Source of the DNA: Tetradesmus obliquus
Taxonomy: Eukaryota; Chlorophyta; Chlorophyceae; Sphaeropleales; Scenedesmaceae
Reading direction: 5' to 3'
Length of the DNA stretch: 64,000 bases
Assembly: GCA_030272155.1 (NCBI GenBank)
Contig: CP126197.1
Location: 5,634,001 to 5,698,000, forward strand
The position numbers and the translations under genes are program-made. The stretch's first letter is position 1. Each line of letters opens with the position of its first letter. The notes under the pieces are model-generated. The model saw only the letters and a program-made list of their open reading frames with translations. It was not told where the DNA came from and searched no databases. Shown here piece by piece: positions 46,320 through 57,120 of the stretch.

Positions 46320-46422
46320 AACTGCTTATGCTTGATATGATGCAGTTGACCTGGTTGCTGAGGCTGCTGCTGCTGATGTTGTAGTAGGGTTTGCTGGAAG
46401 ATAGTGGGGGTGTGCTGCTGTG
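46320..46422 (-). promoter_or_regulatory. 103-nt gap between two same-strand genes
   Basis: Separates the stop of the membrane-protein gene (46423) from the SepSecS ATG (46319). I find no TGTAA on the minus strand within it and no TATA box. Either a very compact terminator/promoter or an intercistronic spacer. Confidence 0.4.
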
Positions 46423-48326
46423 CTAGCTGTCCCGCTTTGCTGCGCTGCTGCTGGGGGTCACCGCTGCTGTAGGCGGCGCTGTGAGCCACAGCAGCAGACG
46501 TGGGAAGATGCTGCGGGACCAGTAGAGGGACCACAGCAGCGCAATCTGCATGGTGGGAGGGGCAGCAGTGACTTGAGCAGCAGACGCATATGGCCTGAAC
46601 ATCACTTTGCCACCAGCAGCATGGTGGGGGTTTCTTGGTGGCTGTTGCGGACAGTGGCGGCCAGCAGCAGATCGCTTCGCTGACATTGCCGCAGACATGC
46701 TTGCTGGTTGTAAACGCAGCAGGTACGCCGTCAATCAGCCTGCCAATGTGCTGCTGTCTTGAACAGCGCTGCTGCGCCTGCCCCTCACCAGCACTGCCGC
46801 CACCACTGCCACCACCACGGGGATGCTGTCCAGGGGCAACCCTACAACAGGCAGCAGCTCGGCAAGCACTGCAGCAGCAGCAGCAGCAGCAGCAGCAGTG
46901 GGAAAAGCCAACAGCAGCAGCAGTGAGGGATGTGCTGAGCTAACACATGACCACCTCGTGTACCAAGGCAAGCCAGCACAAGCTGTTGAACCATTGGACT
47001 GTTAAAAACTTGGCAAGCTGTGCTGTTGCAATGTGGTGATGCTGGACTGCATGTTGCCGATGGTCCAGTGTCATGCAGCCTGGCAAGAGCATGGCTGGGC
47101 TTGCGCGCAGCTGACATGCTCAATCTCACCATGTTCGACTGCCGCGCACCTATGTTGTACACCAGTTTGCTTGCCCCAGCTGTTGGCCCGTCCCTGTGCA
47201 CGCTGCGCCGCTTGGCTGTCACCAGAACCGCAGGGGTTGCAAAGCCCTGATGCACAGTGCAAAACAGCAGGATATATCCGTCACTGGCGAACTAGGTGGT
47301 TGTACGAGGTGGTGCCAAAGTCATGCAATTGTCAAGCAGCGCCGGCAGCAGTCAATGCAATGGAATGCAATTCAACAATCGTGCTGCTGATCAATTCGCA
47401 GCTGCTTTCCAGGGTGCACCCAGCCCACCTGCACAGCGCTGTTGCTGTCTGTGGCAAAGATGAGCTTCTCACAGTCCAGCAGCCGCCTGCAGGAACACAC
47501 AAACAGCAATTAACACGCAAAATGACATTCAAACTGAGCTGAGCTGGCAATGGCAGCAGCTGCCGTGGCTGATGCTTTAAGTGTTGATTGAGCAAAGGTG
47601 CTGCTGCGTCTGGGTTATCATCTTGTAGCCAAAGCGCAGCAGTTGATGCCCGCTGCACACAACTGTGCCACCCAGTGTGATCGCCAGTGCTGGTGCTGAT
47701 GGAACAGCTGCTGCCACAAGCACAAGCCAGCATTGACCGCAAAGTGCTAGGATCTATCTCATCAGGCGGCAGCCTATGCTTGCGCAGTGCATCACCTGGC
47801 TTGCTTGCTGCGCAGTGCAGGTGCTGCTGCTGAGCCGTCCACAATCTGGAACTTGATGACAGCAGGGATCTACAGGCAGGGGAGCACAGAAAGGAGTTGT
47901 TGCTCGAAGGTAAAGCTGACGGTCCTCAGCGCGGCCAAACGCCAGAGCACAAACAAGTGACACGCAGCTGCAGTCCACTACAGCTGGGGCAGCACATGCA
48001 GCCTGCCAGCATGAGTGACCTTTCTAAGCTGCAGTGCACCAGCGTGTTCATACACCCCTCAGGAGACACAGCCGTCCAGAATGTTCACAGCTCTTTGAAG
48101 TAGCCTGATCCCTGCCATAACTTACAGATGCTGGGAAGGACAGCCTCACTTCATAACCAGTGCTGGGCTTCAGGTCAACCAGCTGGTACGCCCTGGCGTC
48201 TCCGTCCAAATCAATTAGTTCACCTGTAATGTAGTCAAACGGTTTTAGCAGCTTACTTTGCGCCGAGCAGGTCAGAACTAACAGCAGCAGCAAGGGAAGC
48301 AGCAGCAGCACCGGCCTGTACTGCAT
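46423..48326 (-). CDS. Small signal-peptide membrane protein, plant-conserved type, unknown function
   Basis: Six minus-strand exons join in phase: 48326-48126, 47869-47796, 47486-47429, 47246-47150, 46868-46789, 46545-46423; 210 residues. The N-terminus is a clear signal peptide (MQYRPVLLLLPLLLLLVLT). A lumenal or extracellular part follows with AYQLVDLKPSTGYEVRLSFPAS, IPAVIKFQIVDG and RLLDCEKLIFATDS, then KLVYNIVLAELLPVVGLPL and a hydrophobic stretch (IPVVVAVVAAVLIALLW) near the C-terminus with a basic tail. This suggests a type I membrane protein of the ER or secretory path. It resembles, from memory, a short uncharacterised plant family with a LLDTEKLIF-type motif. The acceptor of exon 5 follows a CTG run. 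Confidence 0.72.
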
Positions 48327-48764
48327 GCTTGTGATCAGCGCAACATGCTACATTAGTGTCGCAAATTTTAAATACTGAGTAGTGGTTACGTACGTGATTC
48401 ATACGTGATACATTCGATCCACCCGCAAGCACCCAATTTCAAAGCCCTGGTTGAGCGTGCCGAGGTGTATCAGACTCTATCTCGCTCGACGATGCTTAGC
48501 AGAACTACAAAACTACAAACTATCAGCTTCTGGTGCTTTTTTAGGTTCACATTTGCCGTTGTGACGGTGCCACAGCTGCCGGTGCTCGTCCCAACAGCAG
48601 CACAGCACTGTCAACACTGCTGGGCCACTTCTGGCGCATCCTCGCACCTTGTTCTCTCACAGGCGTGAACTCAACACGCATATCACACCGCATTCTTCAT
48701 TTCACTGCACCTCGTTACAGCTACGAACGGAGCTGGTCAGCAGGAGCGGAAGCAAGGCTGCTTG

Positions 48765-48814
<50 letters not shown>
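48327..48814. promoter_or_regulatory. Divergent promoter region
   Basis: Lies between the membrane-protein gene (minus) and the Shg1-type gene (plus). Holds an AT-rich AAATTTTAAATACT block near 48363 and, just before the plus-strand ATG, a CAG run (48769-48813) in the 5' UTR. Confidence 0.5.
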
Positions 48815-48816
<2 letters not shown>

Positions 48817-50150
48817 GGCGCAGCAGCTCACCCAGGATGTGTACCTGGCTGCACCAGCCTCGCAGTACTCGCTCAGCCCAGTGGAGGGCGCCGGCAAGGT
48901 GGTTGATGTGCTGAAGAAAAGTGGCACGCTGGACACGCTGCGCGGCAAGGTGTGCTGGTTTGATTCCCTAGGCAGCTGTGTCAGCGCAGCCTGAACTTCT
49001 TCTGCACCTGTGTTATTTTGGGCTACCCCATGCAACAGCAGCGCTTACACTCAGTGCATCTACTGCTCAAGCACTGCAAGCAGCTGCCGGCCAGTGTGGC
49101 TGCAGTTGTTGCGGCAAGCCTGAAAATGTGGTGTTTGTGTTGCTTACGAAGCACACGTGCTGGCTGGGCGCCCAGGCGTCTTCTGTTTCATGCTGGCAAT
49201 TTATCAACCTTTGACCTCAAACAACTGTTGCGCTGCAGGCCCTGGATGCCATGAAGCACAACGTGAGTATGTTGCACTCAGTCTGAGGCGCTGGCACTGG
49301 GCTGCAGGCTGGCATCATGGCTGCCTGTGCTTGCAGGAATGAACGCAGCCAGCGCAACAGCCAGCACAGCGCAACCTGCATGCAGGATTTTGACAGCGCA
49401 GCTCCACCACATCATTGCCCGCAGCAGCAGCAGCAGCATGCTTGCAGGACAGCCTGGAGTGTTGCGTGTAGCTGATGCACTACATCAAGGAGCCTCCTTG
49501 CTGAGCAGCCTGCATACAGGACTTGATCAGCAGCCGCCTGCACGCAGGACTCGGTTCAAACAGCGCTGCTCCCAACACAGCAGTTTCCGCAGCAGCCTGC
49601 TTGCAGGTGCGGGTGACCACCCACCCATCGCGAGCATGTCACGTTTTTTGTCAACACCAGCAAGGCGGTGTCTGCTGCTGCTTGGTTGTGCCTGCAGGAG
49701 AGCTTGCGGTCGCAGATTGAGCAGATGCTGCAGCAGGCTGAGCTGCTGCAGCCAGGCAAGACGTACAGCAAGTCTGAAGCAGAGCGCGTAGTGGCTAACT
49801 TCTACAACAGGAACGAGTGAGTGGCGTCATGCACAGTTGCTGCATGCTTGGTTGGCGTACATGCCATGTGTATGCAGTGCTGCAGGCCTAATGCCTTTGC
49901 AAGGGGACGAGGCAGAGCAGTTCAGCGTGCCGCAGTTGCATGCACAAGTGCAAATCTTGTTGACTGTAAGCAGCAGCAGCATGGCAATTTGGCAGGCAGT
50001 TGAAGCGACAGTTCGCTAGGCTGTCGCGCAGAACTACATGATGTGCAGATGCATCGACTGCAAGCGCTGCTTGCTGTCGCGCAGCTCGGCCAACTGCGCT
50101 TAATGCACACATTCAGTGTTGGTGCAGCTGATGCAAGTGCTGCTGCTGCT

Positions 50151-50189
<39 letters not shown>

Positions 50190-50413
50190 AGGAAGCAGCT
50201 GGTGGGCCTGCTACGAGACACGCTGTATACAGTTGTGTCAGATGAGTCGGACCCTTCAGGACTTGCAGGACGGCATAGGCAGCTAGTCATGCAGACGCTG
50301 CTGGCAGAGCTAGAAAGGGAAGAGATGCAGCGGCAGCAGCAATTTGGGCAGCGGCAGCAGCAGCATTACGCGCAGCTGGAGGCAGAGTGGTTTGGGCATC
50401 AACGGCAGCAGCG

Positions 50414-50452
<39 letters not shown>

Positions 50453-50567
50453 GGCAGAGCAGGAGCAACATCTGCAGCAGCAGCATTACTATCAACAGCA
50501 GCAACTGCAGCAGCAACAGCAGCTGCAGTATCAGCAACAGCATGCACAGCAGCACAGGCACCAATAG
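48815..50567 (+). CDS. COMPASS component Shg1/BOD1-family protein
   Basis: Four exons join in phase: 48815-48949, 49239-49262 (24 nt), 49698-49816, 50192-50567; 217 residues. The core VVDVLKKSGTLDTLRGKALDAM is the Shg1/BOD1 signature; the family includes a subunit of the Set1/COMPASS H3K4 methyltransferase and vertebrate BOD1. Next come SLRSQIEQMLQQAE and a C-terminal KQLVGLLRDTLY followed by a long Gln/His-rich tail. Start chosen as the first ATG after a CAG run, giving MAQQLTQDVYL. The last intron ends in a CTG run (50147-50190). Between exons 2 and 3 there are many TTGCAGGA-like acceptors (49336, 49446, 49600), so alternative acceptors are possible. A TGTAA lies at 50671-50675. Confidence 0.72.
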
Positions 50568-50670
50568 GTGTGCTGTAGTTGCTGATGTGAAGCACCTACC
50601 TGGTCTTCTGGCAAGGCTTGCTGTATAGAGCTGTACAGCTGCAGAAGCGCTATTCAAGCTGCGTGCTTGC

Positions 50671-50675
50671 TGTAA
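50671..50675 (+). promoter_or_regulatory. TGTAA polyadenylation signal
   Basis: About 104 nt after the stop of the Shg1-type gene. Confidence 0.5.
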
Positions 50676-51088
50676 TGCAAGAAATATGTGTCTGCATCTT
50701 CAATATTGTCAACTCACCAATTGTACCTCTGATTGTGACTGCTGATGGGCATCACACAGCACCTGCCATGCTGGTAAACTTACTGCTGGGCCAGCCTTGC
50801 AGAGAAGGGTTGCCGTGCCATACAGCCATTCACAGCGGCATGTCATCCATTCAAATATGAGCTCGTTTGTGACTGCGCACTGCAGACTGCGACAGGCCTG
50901 CGTCTGCGAAAGCAGCAGCTGCAGCTGGCACCAGCAGCAAGCAGCGATTGCAGGCGCAGCAGTGAGCAGGTTTGGACTTCTCTTCGACTAGCACATCACG
51001 TCCTCGACTATCCGCAAGCGTAGCTCACTTCTTGACCTCGCGGGAGCCAGCAAGTAACAACGCCGGTTGAGCTCCCATCGAATGCACA

Positions 51089-51098
51089 CTATATAAGG
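51089..51098 (+). promoter_or_regulatory. TATA box of the NC2-beta gene
   Basis: CTATATAAGG about 330 nt upstream of the NC2-beta ATG, giving a plausible 5' UTR of about 300 nt. The only clear TATA box next to a gene in this window. Confidence 0.55.
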
Positions 51099-51422
51099 CC
51101 CCAGTCACCAAGGCAGGTGCCCGCCCCCACCTGGCTCTCAAACTCGCAGAACAACCGTTCAAGGCTTGAATATACATTTGTTTTCTGCATTTGCTGCGTG
51201 TAGCTGGCAGTTACACCCGTCAGGCCTTCTTCTTCCGCACACCGATGAAATCCTTACGAAAGGCCCCTGAACAACATCGAAGATACTTGATCCTGTATTT
51301 AGACTGACAAGCGGACACGTGTATGTTGTGCTTGTTCAACCCCGTCACACTGCTTACCCTGGACTGCTTTTCAAATCAAGGGCACGTAGTTCGGCCGATT
51401 CCCTGTCAGGGGGTGCTAGCCG

Positions 51423-51759
51423 ATGGAGGAGAATGACGTTTCACTGCCCAAGGGTGAGCAGGCTACTGCCACTGCTGCTGCCGCCTGGTGGTCAACTCTG
51501 CAACTCTGGATGCGATGACCATGTGCCAGCCAATGACAGGCATGAGCAGCGGCAGCACCGTTTGATAATAGCAGAACAATATGGGCCACATCTTCAATGC
51601 TGCAAGCATACAGGAAGTCACACTTGAATGCTGCGCAGGCCTCGTACACTTGCACAAACAATAAACATGCAGACATCGCTTCCGTTATGTCACGGCCCTC
51701 GTCATCCGCAACCGCACTGACAGCACAGCTACACCTGTGCTGGCTTTTGCTGTCGCCAC

Positions 51760-51807
<48 letters not shown>

Positions 51808-51926
51808 GCTGCAGCCACTCTGACCAAGATGGTGAAGGAGCTGCTACCGCACGACATGCGCTGCGCAGCCGAGTGCATGGACATGCTCATGGACTGCTGC
51901 ACAGGTGAGGGCAAGCAGCAGCAGCC

Positions 51927-51968
<42 letters not shown>

Positions 51969-53354
51969 ACACCGCATGATGCACAACATTGCATAACATG
52001 GACAACTGCTCCGCCAGTCACGCGTGCCGGGACAGCATAAGCGGCAGCAGCAGCTTGCTGCAGGCATCTGGCACACTGTTCTAAACCAAACTCTCCTGCG
52101 CCATTATCCTGCGTCGCTCATCCCCCGCTTGCAGAGTTCATCCAGCTGCTTTCAAGCGAAGCCAACGAGCTGGCCATGGGCGACAACAAGTCCACCATCA
52201 CGCCCGAGCACGTCGTGCGCGCGCTGACGCAGCTGGGCTTTGAGGAGTGGGCTGACGACGTGCGCAGCAGCCACGAGCAGTTCAAGGCCGAGGCCAAGCG
52301 TGAGTGGCAGCAGGGGTTGTAGTGTGGCTACAGTCACTTGGTGATCCAGTGTGTGGTGTGCACAGCAGCCACGAGCAGTTCAAGGCGGAGGCCAAGCGTT
52401 TGTTACAGTGGCGGTTGTAGTGTGGTTGGAGTTCACATCGGTGATTCAGTGTGTGAAGTGCGCGAGCAGTTCAAGGCCGAGGCCAAGCGTGAGGCAGTGG
52501 CGGCGGCGGCAGTGTGGCTTGAATTGTGTTACATCGCTGAGTGAGGGTGTGATGTGCGCAGCAGCCACGAGCAGTGCAAGGCGTAGGCCAAGCGTGAGTG
52601 GCAGCGGCGGCGGCACTTTGTGGCTTGAGTTGCGTCATGGTCATGTCGGGGTGTGATGATAGCAGCCACGCACAGTGCAAGGTGGAGGCCGAGCGTGAGC
52701 TGTGATGCGATGTTGTGGGGTTGTGGTTGCGGTGCGCCGCGCCAGTTGCATCGCAGTAGTGGGTGTAAATCACAGTCATAGCAGCAGCAGCAGCTGCTGC
52801 AGCAGCAGCAGATATCCTCACGTATTCTGCTGTGTGCGTGTCTGCGCTGCCCCACAGAGGCTCCCAAGCTGGCCAACCGCAAGACCAAGGCTGAGATTGA
52901 GGGCTTGACCGAGGACGAGCAGGTGGGCCGGCTGCTTTTAAAAAGGCAGCCTTTGCCGTATACAATTCAACACAGGCTGGCGGGCTGGACTGTGTGTGCT
53001 TGCAGGACTATGTGTGCTGGCATGTGGCTGCATGGGACAGCACTGGAACATGCCTCTGATGCATGCTGCCATCTCCACCCCAGATAGCAGATGCCCTGCA
53101 AGTGTGGAGGCTGATGGTGTGTGCTGCTTTGGTATTTGATTTTTATGCAGATTGAGATGCAGCGGCGGCTGTTTGCAGCGGCGCGCGCACGCTCAATGAA
53201 TGTAGACGCCCTGGCGGAGGCCAACGTGCAGGCAGCATACGGCGCCATGCAGCAGCACCTGCAGGGCGACCCAGCAGCAGCAGCGGCCGCTGCTGCAGCA
53301 GCAGGCGGCCAGTACCTGCAGCAGGAAGCGATGCACGAGGAAGATGAGCAGTAG
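51423..53354 (+). CDS. NC2-beta / Dr1 transcription repressor subunit
   Basis: Histone-fold protein that pairs with NC2-alpha, binds TBP on promoters and blocks TFIIA/TFIIB. Five exons join in phase: 51423-51453, 51815-51904, 52135-52299, 52858-52922, 53151-53354; 184 residues. MEENDVSLPKATLTKMVKEL, then ECMDMLMDCCTEFIQLLSSE, ANELAMGDNKSTITPEHVV and ALTQLGFEEWADDV match the H2B-like fold of Dr1 in order. The C-terminal part is KAEIEGLTEDEQ plus an Ala/Gln-rich tail, as in plant homologues. Exon 3's end is repeated four times in the next intron. The intron before exon 2 has a CTG run. Confidence 0.92.
51762..51814 (+). repeat. CTG run before an acceptor
   Basis: About 14 CTG units followed by CTCCGCTGCAG, the acceptor of NC2-beta exon 2. 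A matching CAG run (51919-51965) lies just after that exon's donor. Confidence 0.95.
52262..52700 (+). repeat. Five-copy array of NC2-beta exon 3 end, about 100-bp unit
   Basis: The real exon ends at 52299; copies of its last ~35 nt end at about 52398, 52489, 52594 and 52694. They encode SSHEQFKAEAK or variants. Copies 2, 3 and 4 keep the GCGTGAG donor; copy 1 has GCGTTTG. Copy 3 contains an in-frame stop (TAG). Confidence 0.92.
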
Positions 53355-53991
53355 CACTGCTGCTGAGTGAGGAGCCATGGTAGCTGCAGAATGCAGCCGC
53401 AGCTGCAGCAGGAATCTGCAGCTGCGGCAGGCAGCTGCAGATACTACTTGGCCTCATCTTTCAGCTACAGCATGCCTCTGCAGCAGGCAACTGCACTTGC
53501 TTCTCCCGCCTGCAGGAACAGTGGCAGCAGAAGTACAGGCTGCTTCTGCAACAGGCATGCCCTGCAGGGTGCAGCAGCGGCAGCCATGCTTTGGGACGCT
53601 GCTGCTTCAGCAGGTGTGGCCCATGGCAAGCCACAGCACCTGCTGCAGCATCACTTTCAACAGCCACTAGCCGTGAGGAGAGCTGCCCCGGATATACCTG
53701 GCAGGGTGCAGCAGGCAGCTGCACTACGCAGCTGTAAGCAGCTGCATTACGCACCAGGCAGCTGCGTTACGCACCAGGCAGCTGCATTGCGCAGCAGGCA
53801 GCTGCACTATGCAGCTGCATTTGGCAGCAGTAGCAGCTAGCTGACGGTCGTACCCGGCGGCTGTACCTTCCTGACAACATATGTGCATGGCAGGGACAGC
53901 AGCAGCAGTTGTAGCAGGCGACAAGCTTTCTGGATGTGCTGGGCCGTGCTGCTATGTCACTGCGCACTGGCACAGGTTGGTGGCCAGCAGC

Positions 53992-54049
<58 letters not shown>

Positions 54050-54841
54050 AGCCAGCAGCGATGCTGCAGGTCATCACGTGTAGTGAATGACCGCAGAAAC
54101 CTTGACGATTGAAAATTGACGTGGTTGTGTCATGACTTGGCAACTGAAACGGATGTGTTGCGTTGCGTAGGGCTGTGTGCAGAGAGATGTGAGCAAGGTT
54201 TAAGGGTCCCGCCTTGCGCTTGGTGGTTGTTAACAGGGACTGGGCAGCTAGCCTTTAGGCTTGATAACAGACACATTGTGACCTGAGTGGATTTGCATAG
54301 GCTACAGCAGGCGGAGCGCCTCAGGCTTGCTTTGTTAGGCTGTGTCCTGTCGTGTAACACACATATTGTGACTGCCAGCATAGACTGCTGCTGACCTTGA
54401 TTGACCAGCACACAGAGGATGGGCACCTTCTGCAGACTCCTTTGCAGTTCTGCCTGTTTGCCAGGAAAAGACATTTTTCACACGCTCCCACCTCCGCCAG
54501 TAGCCACACGCAAACTTTGCATGGGATGAGAGCCCAACCACAAAAGCATCAAGGATGACGCGTGCAGCTTGTTCAAGTCAGCCGTGTACAACCGTGTTTT
54601 GCACATGATCAACGTGCCTCAACACCCTTGTGCAATCCATCAGAACAAGAGGCAGGCGTTGCACCAGCAGCTGCAAACACTGCACAGGCGAACCTTCCTA
54701 GCAAAACGCACTGCAGTGGCCAGCGACCATGCAGCACACAGTTGCGGCAACAGCTGCTCCTGCTGCCCGCTTACACCCCTCGTGCTCTCACTTTGAAGCA
54801 CAGCACGACTCAACTCAACTTGCTTTCCTCTAGTTTGAGCC
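53355..54841. other. Intergenic region with minisatellite and long CTG run
   Basis: No gene recognised. A ~20-bp minisatellite (GGCAGCTGCRTTACGCACCA, about 53709-53825, five to six copies) holds a TGTAA at 53733. A CTG run of about 17 units lies at 53995-54048. On the minus strand a TGTAA (plus TTACA near 54774) lies about 70 nt past the MYND stop. Confidence 0.6.
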
Positions 54842-55386
54842 TTATCCGCATGTCAGGCCAGCAGCAGCCATGCCCTTGCATGCATGCTTGTGCCGCTCCC
54901 AGTCAGCTGTCTGGCAGGCAGCACTGCAGTAGCGGCACTTGCATCGGCCACAGCGCTTGCTCGCAGCCGCCGCCTCGCTCACTCGAGCCAGGCTCTCACA
55001 GCCAGGGTTGTTGCACACCAACGGCAGCGGTGCAGCAGCTGCCAGTGCCTTGCACAGCTTCCGAGCGTCCGTGTACTGCTGCTGGGTTTGCTGTATGGCC
55101 TCTTCGCTGCTGCTGTCAGCATGCAAGCTCCTCACATCATCACGCCAGCCAGGCCACTTGGCATCAAACGCTGCCACTTTTGCTGCCCAGCTTGCACTGT
55201 GCTGCTGCAGCTGCAGCAGGTAGCCCCAGCTGACTGGCTGGGAGCTGCTGGGCTGCCCAGGCTGCCTGCTGCTGCGGCTGCTGCTGCTGCTGCTGCCTGC
55301 AACAGCAGCACCAGCAGTTGCAGGTTCTGCGGCAGCAGCTCCAGCGGCATCTGCAGCTCTTGCTGGCACTGCTGCTGCTGCCGTTG

Positions 55387-55417
<31 letters not shown>

Positions 55418-55710
55418 AGTGCCAGCCCCCTGAAAAGCCAGCACCACCTGCAGCATGGCCTTCAGCATTTCCGTATGCCACACATGCCACTGGCCAGGCT
55501 CAGTGTGCATGGCTGTGCTGCCACTGGGTTCAATCTTGTGCACATGCACAGATCCATCACCCTGCTGTGGCACCCATTCGCCGAGGTAGTTTGGGCGTGC
55601 CATGATGCACCTGAACAGCAGCTGCGGTCCTGCTGCCTGCATTGCATCCGCCAGCTGCAACAGGCTGCGCGCAGCCACCACAGACAGCAGCGCCGTGCTT
55701 GCGGCAGCCT

Positions 55711-55767
<57 letters not shown>

Positions 55768-56263
55768 CAGTACCTGTGGCACTGCCATTCTCTGATGCAC
55801 CCAGAAGGCAGCTGGCCAAGCTGGCCTGCAGCAGATCTGTTATGCGAGAGAGAGCAGCTGGAAAGTTCTCTGCTGCTGCTGCTGATGCGGCATGCCCGAC
55901 ATCAACACCCTGCAGGAGATCTGTTATGCGCCTGAAGGCAGCTGAAATGCCCGTTGCTGCTGCTGCCTGCCCCTCTTGCAGCGCAATGGCTGCCCTTGTC
56001 AGCTGCGCTGCTCGCTTGGCAAAGCTGGTGACGGCAGACGCCAGGCCTGCCACTGCTGCTGTGTCATTCAATGCTCCAGGTGACCCAGCATCATCGCCCA
56101 GCACTGCAATCGCTGCGTTTGTTAGCACCTCGGCTGCGAGCAGCATGTCTGCTGCCTGCAGCACAGGCGAGCGCGCATAGATGTCGATCAGGGCTGTGAG
56201 GGGCTCTGGGTGTGCTGCTGCCAGACCAAACAATGGCAATGGTGCAGCGTCCATCCCTGCAGC
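54842..56263 (-). CDS. MYND zinc-finger protein, C-terminal exon
   Basis: One long open exon. At the C-terminus CNNPGCESL, then KRCGRCKCRYCSAACQTADW and ERHKHAC give the C-x2-C / H-x3-C pattern of a MYND finger, a protein-protein interaction domain. The rest is helical, Ala/Leu-rich with Ser, Ala and Gln runs. The frame enters after a CTGCAG acceptor at about 56264 in phase 1. A donor with matching phase lies in the upstream frame at about 58600 (GTCAGC), so this is probably the last exon of the gene whose 5' part is at 58528-60797, with a 2.3-kb intron. Green algae have many such MYND proteins of unknown role. Confidence 0.65.
55711..55763. repeat. CTG run encoding poly-Ser in the MYND gene
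   Basis: About 17 CTG units; on the minus coding strand they read as AGC serine codons in the MYND exon. Confidence 0.93.
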
Positions 56264-56799
56264 AGGCACCGTAAGAAACACTGAAAGAGTGTAGCGGTGT
56301 AGTATGCTACAACACTGACTTTCTGCAGCAATGCACTACCACGTGTCACAATCATCAGTGACTTATGATCATAGTCAGGTGCAATTGTGTAGCCCCAACT
56401 CGTTAATCTCTCGACAAACTGATCAGCTGTAGTTACAAGTTACAAGTTCTACAGCATCCCCGGCTTATTCCGGCGTGCGTAAATCAAGGAAGAGGGTTAG
56501 TGAGCCGAGACTCACGTCACTGTAATGTCGTGACATAACCCCCTACCATGAGCGCATTCGTGGCAGGATGTTTGAGTAAACAACAGACACGGCCCAGGGG
56601 CCATGCCTTGACTGCCACTTGTGCACCAAGAACACAAAACACCACACGTGCAGCAGTGACGGGCTACTGGCCGCCGTCGGCGACAGTAGCTGATGCGGCC
56701 CACTTGGGGTGCACCTTTGCCGCAACCGCATGCACATGTGAATGTTGGGTGTATACCCTTGAGCCAACCTTAGCACAAAGCAAAGCTGCGTGGAAACGC

Positions 56800-57120
56800 A
56801 GAACATATGCTCAGCGCGCGTGGAAACGCGCAGACTGGTGCAGATCACAGTAACACTGTGTGAGGTAGTAGGCATGCGTTTTCGTGTCAGGGCCCATCCC
56901 CTGTGCCTAGGCATCATGTAAAGGTTGCCCTTCACAGAGCTTCGGCTTTGACGCAGTCCCAAACCTCGATGCTCAGCACGCGTGGAAACGCGCAGACTGG
57001 TGCACATCACAATGTCACTGTGTGAAGCAGAAGGCATGCGTTTTCGTGTCAGGCCCCCACACCTGTGCCTAGGCATCATGCAAAGGTCGCCCTTCACAGA
57101 GCTTCGGCTTTGACGCAGCC
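56800..57120. repeat. Tandem duplication of about 158 bp
   Basis: Two copies of a block containing GCGTGGAAACGCGCAGACTG, GGCATGCGTTTTCGTGTCAG, TGTGCCTAGGCATCATG and TTCACAGAGCTTCGGCTTTG; starts at about 56818 and 56979. Confidence 0.88.

Noticed and set aside
51300-51430. NC2-beta upstream region as a solo LTR because of its TATA box
   Set aside because: No paired termini or target duplication, and the TATA box sits at a sensible distance from the NC2-beta ATG, so an ordinary promoter is simpler.
54884-55795. 303-codon plus-strand frame opposite the MYND exon
   Set aside because: Antisense shadow of a CTG/GCA-rich coding exon; Cys/Leu-rich text without domains.
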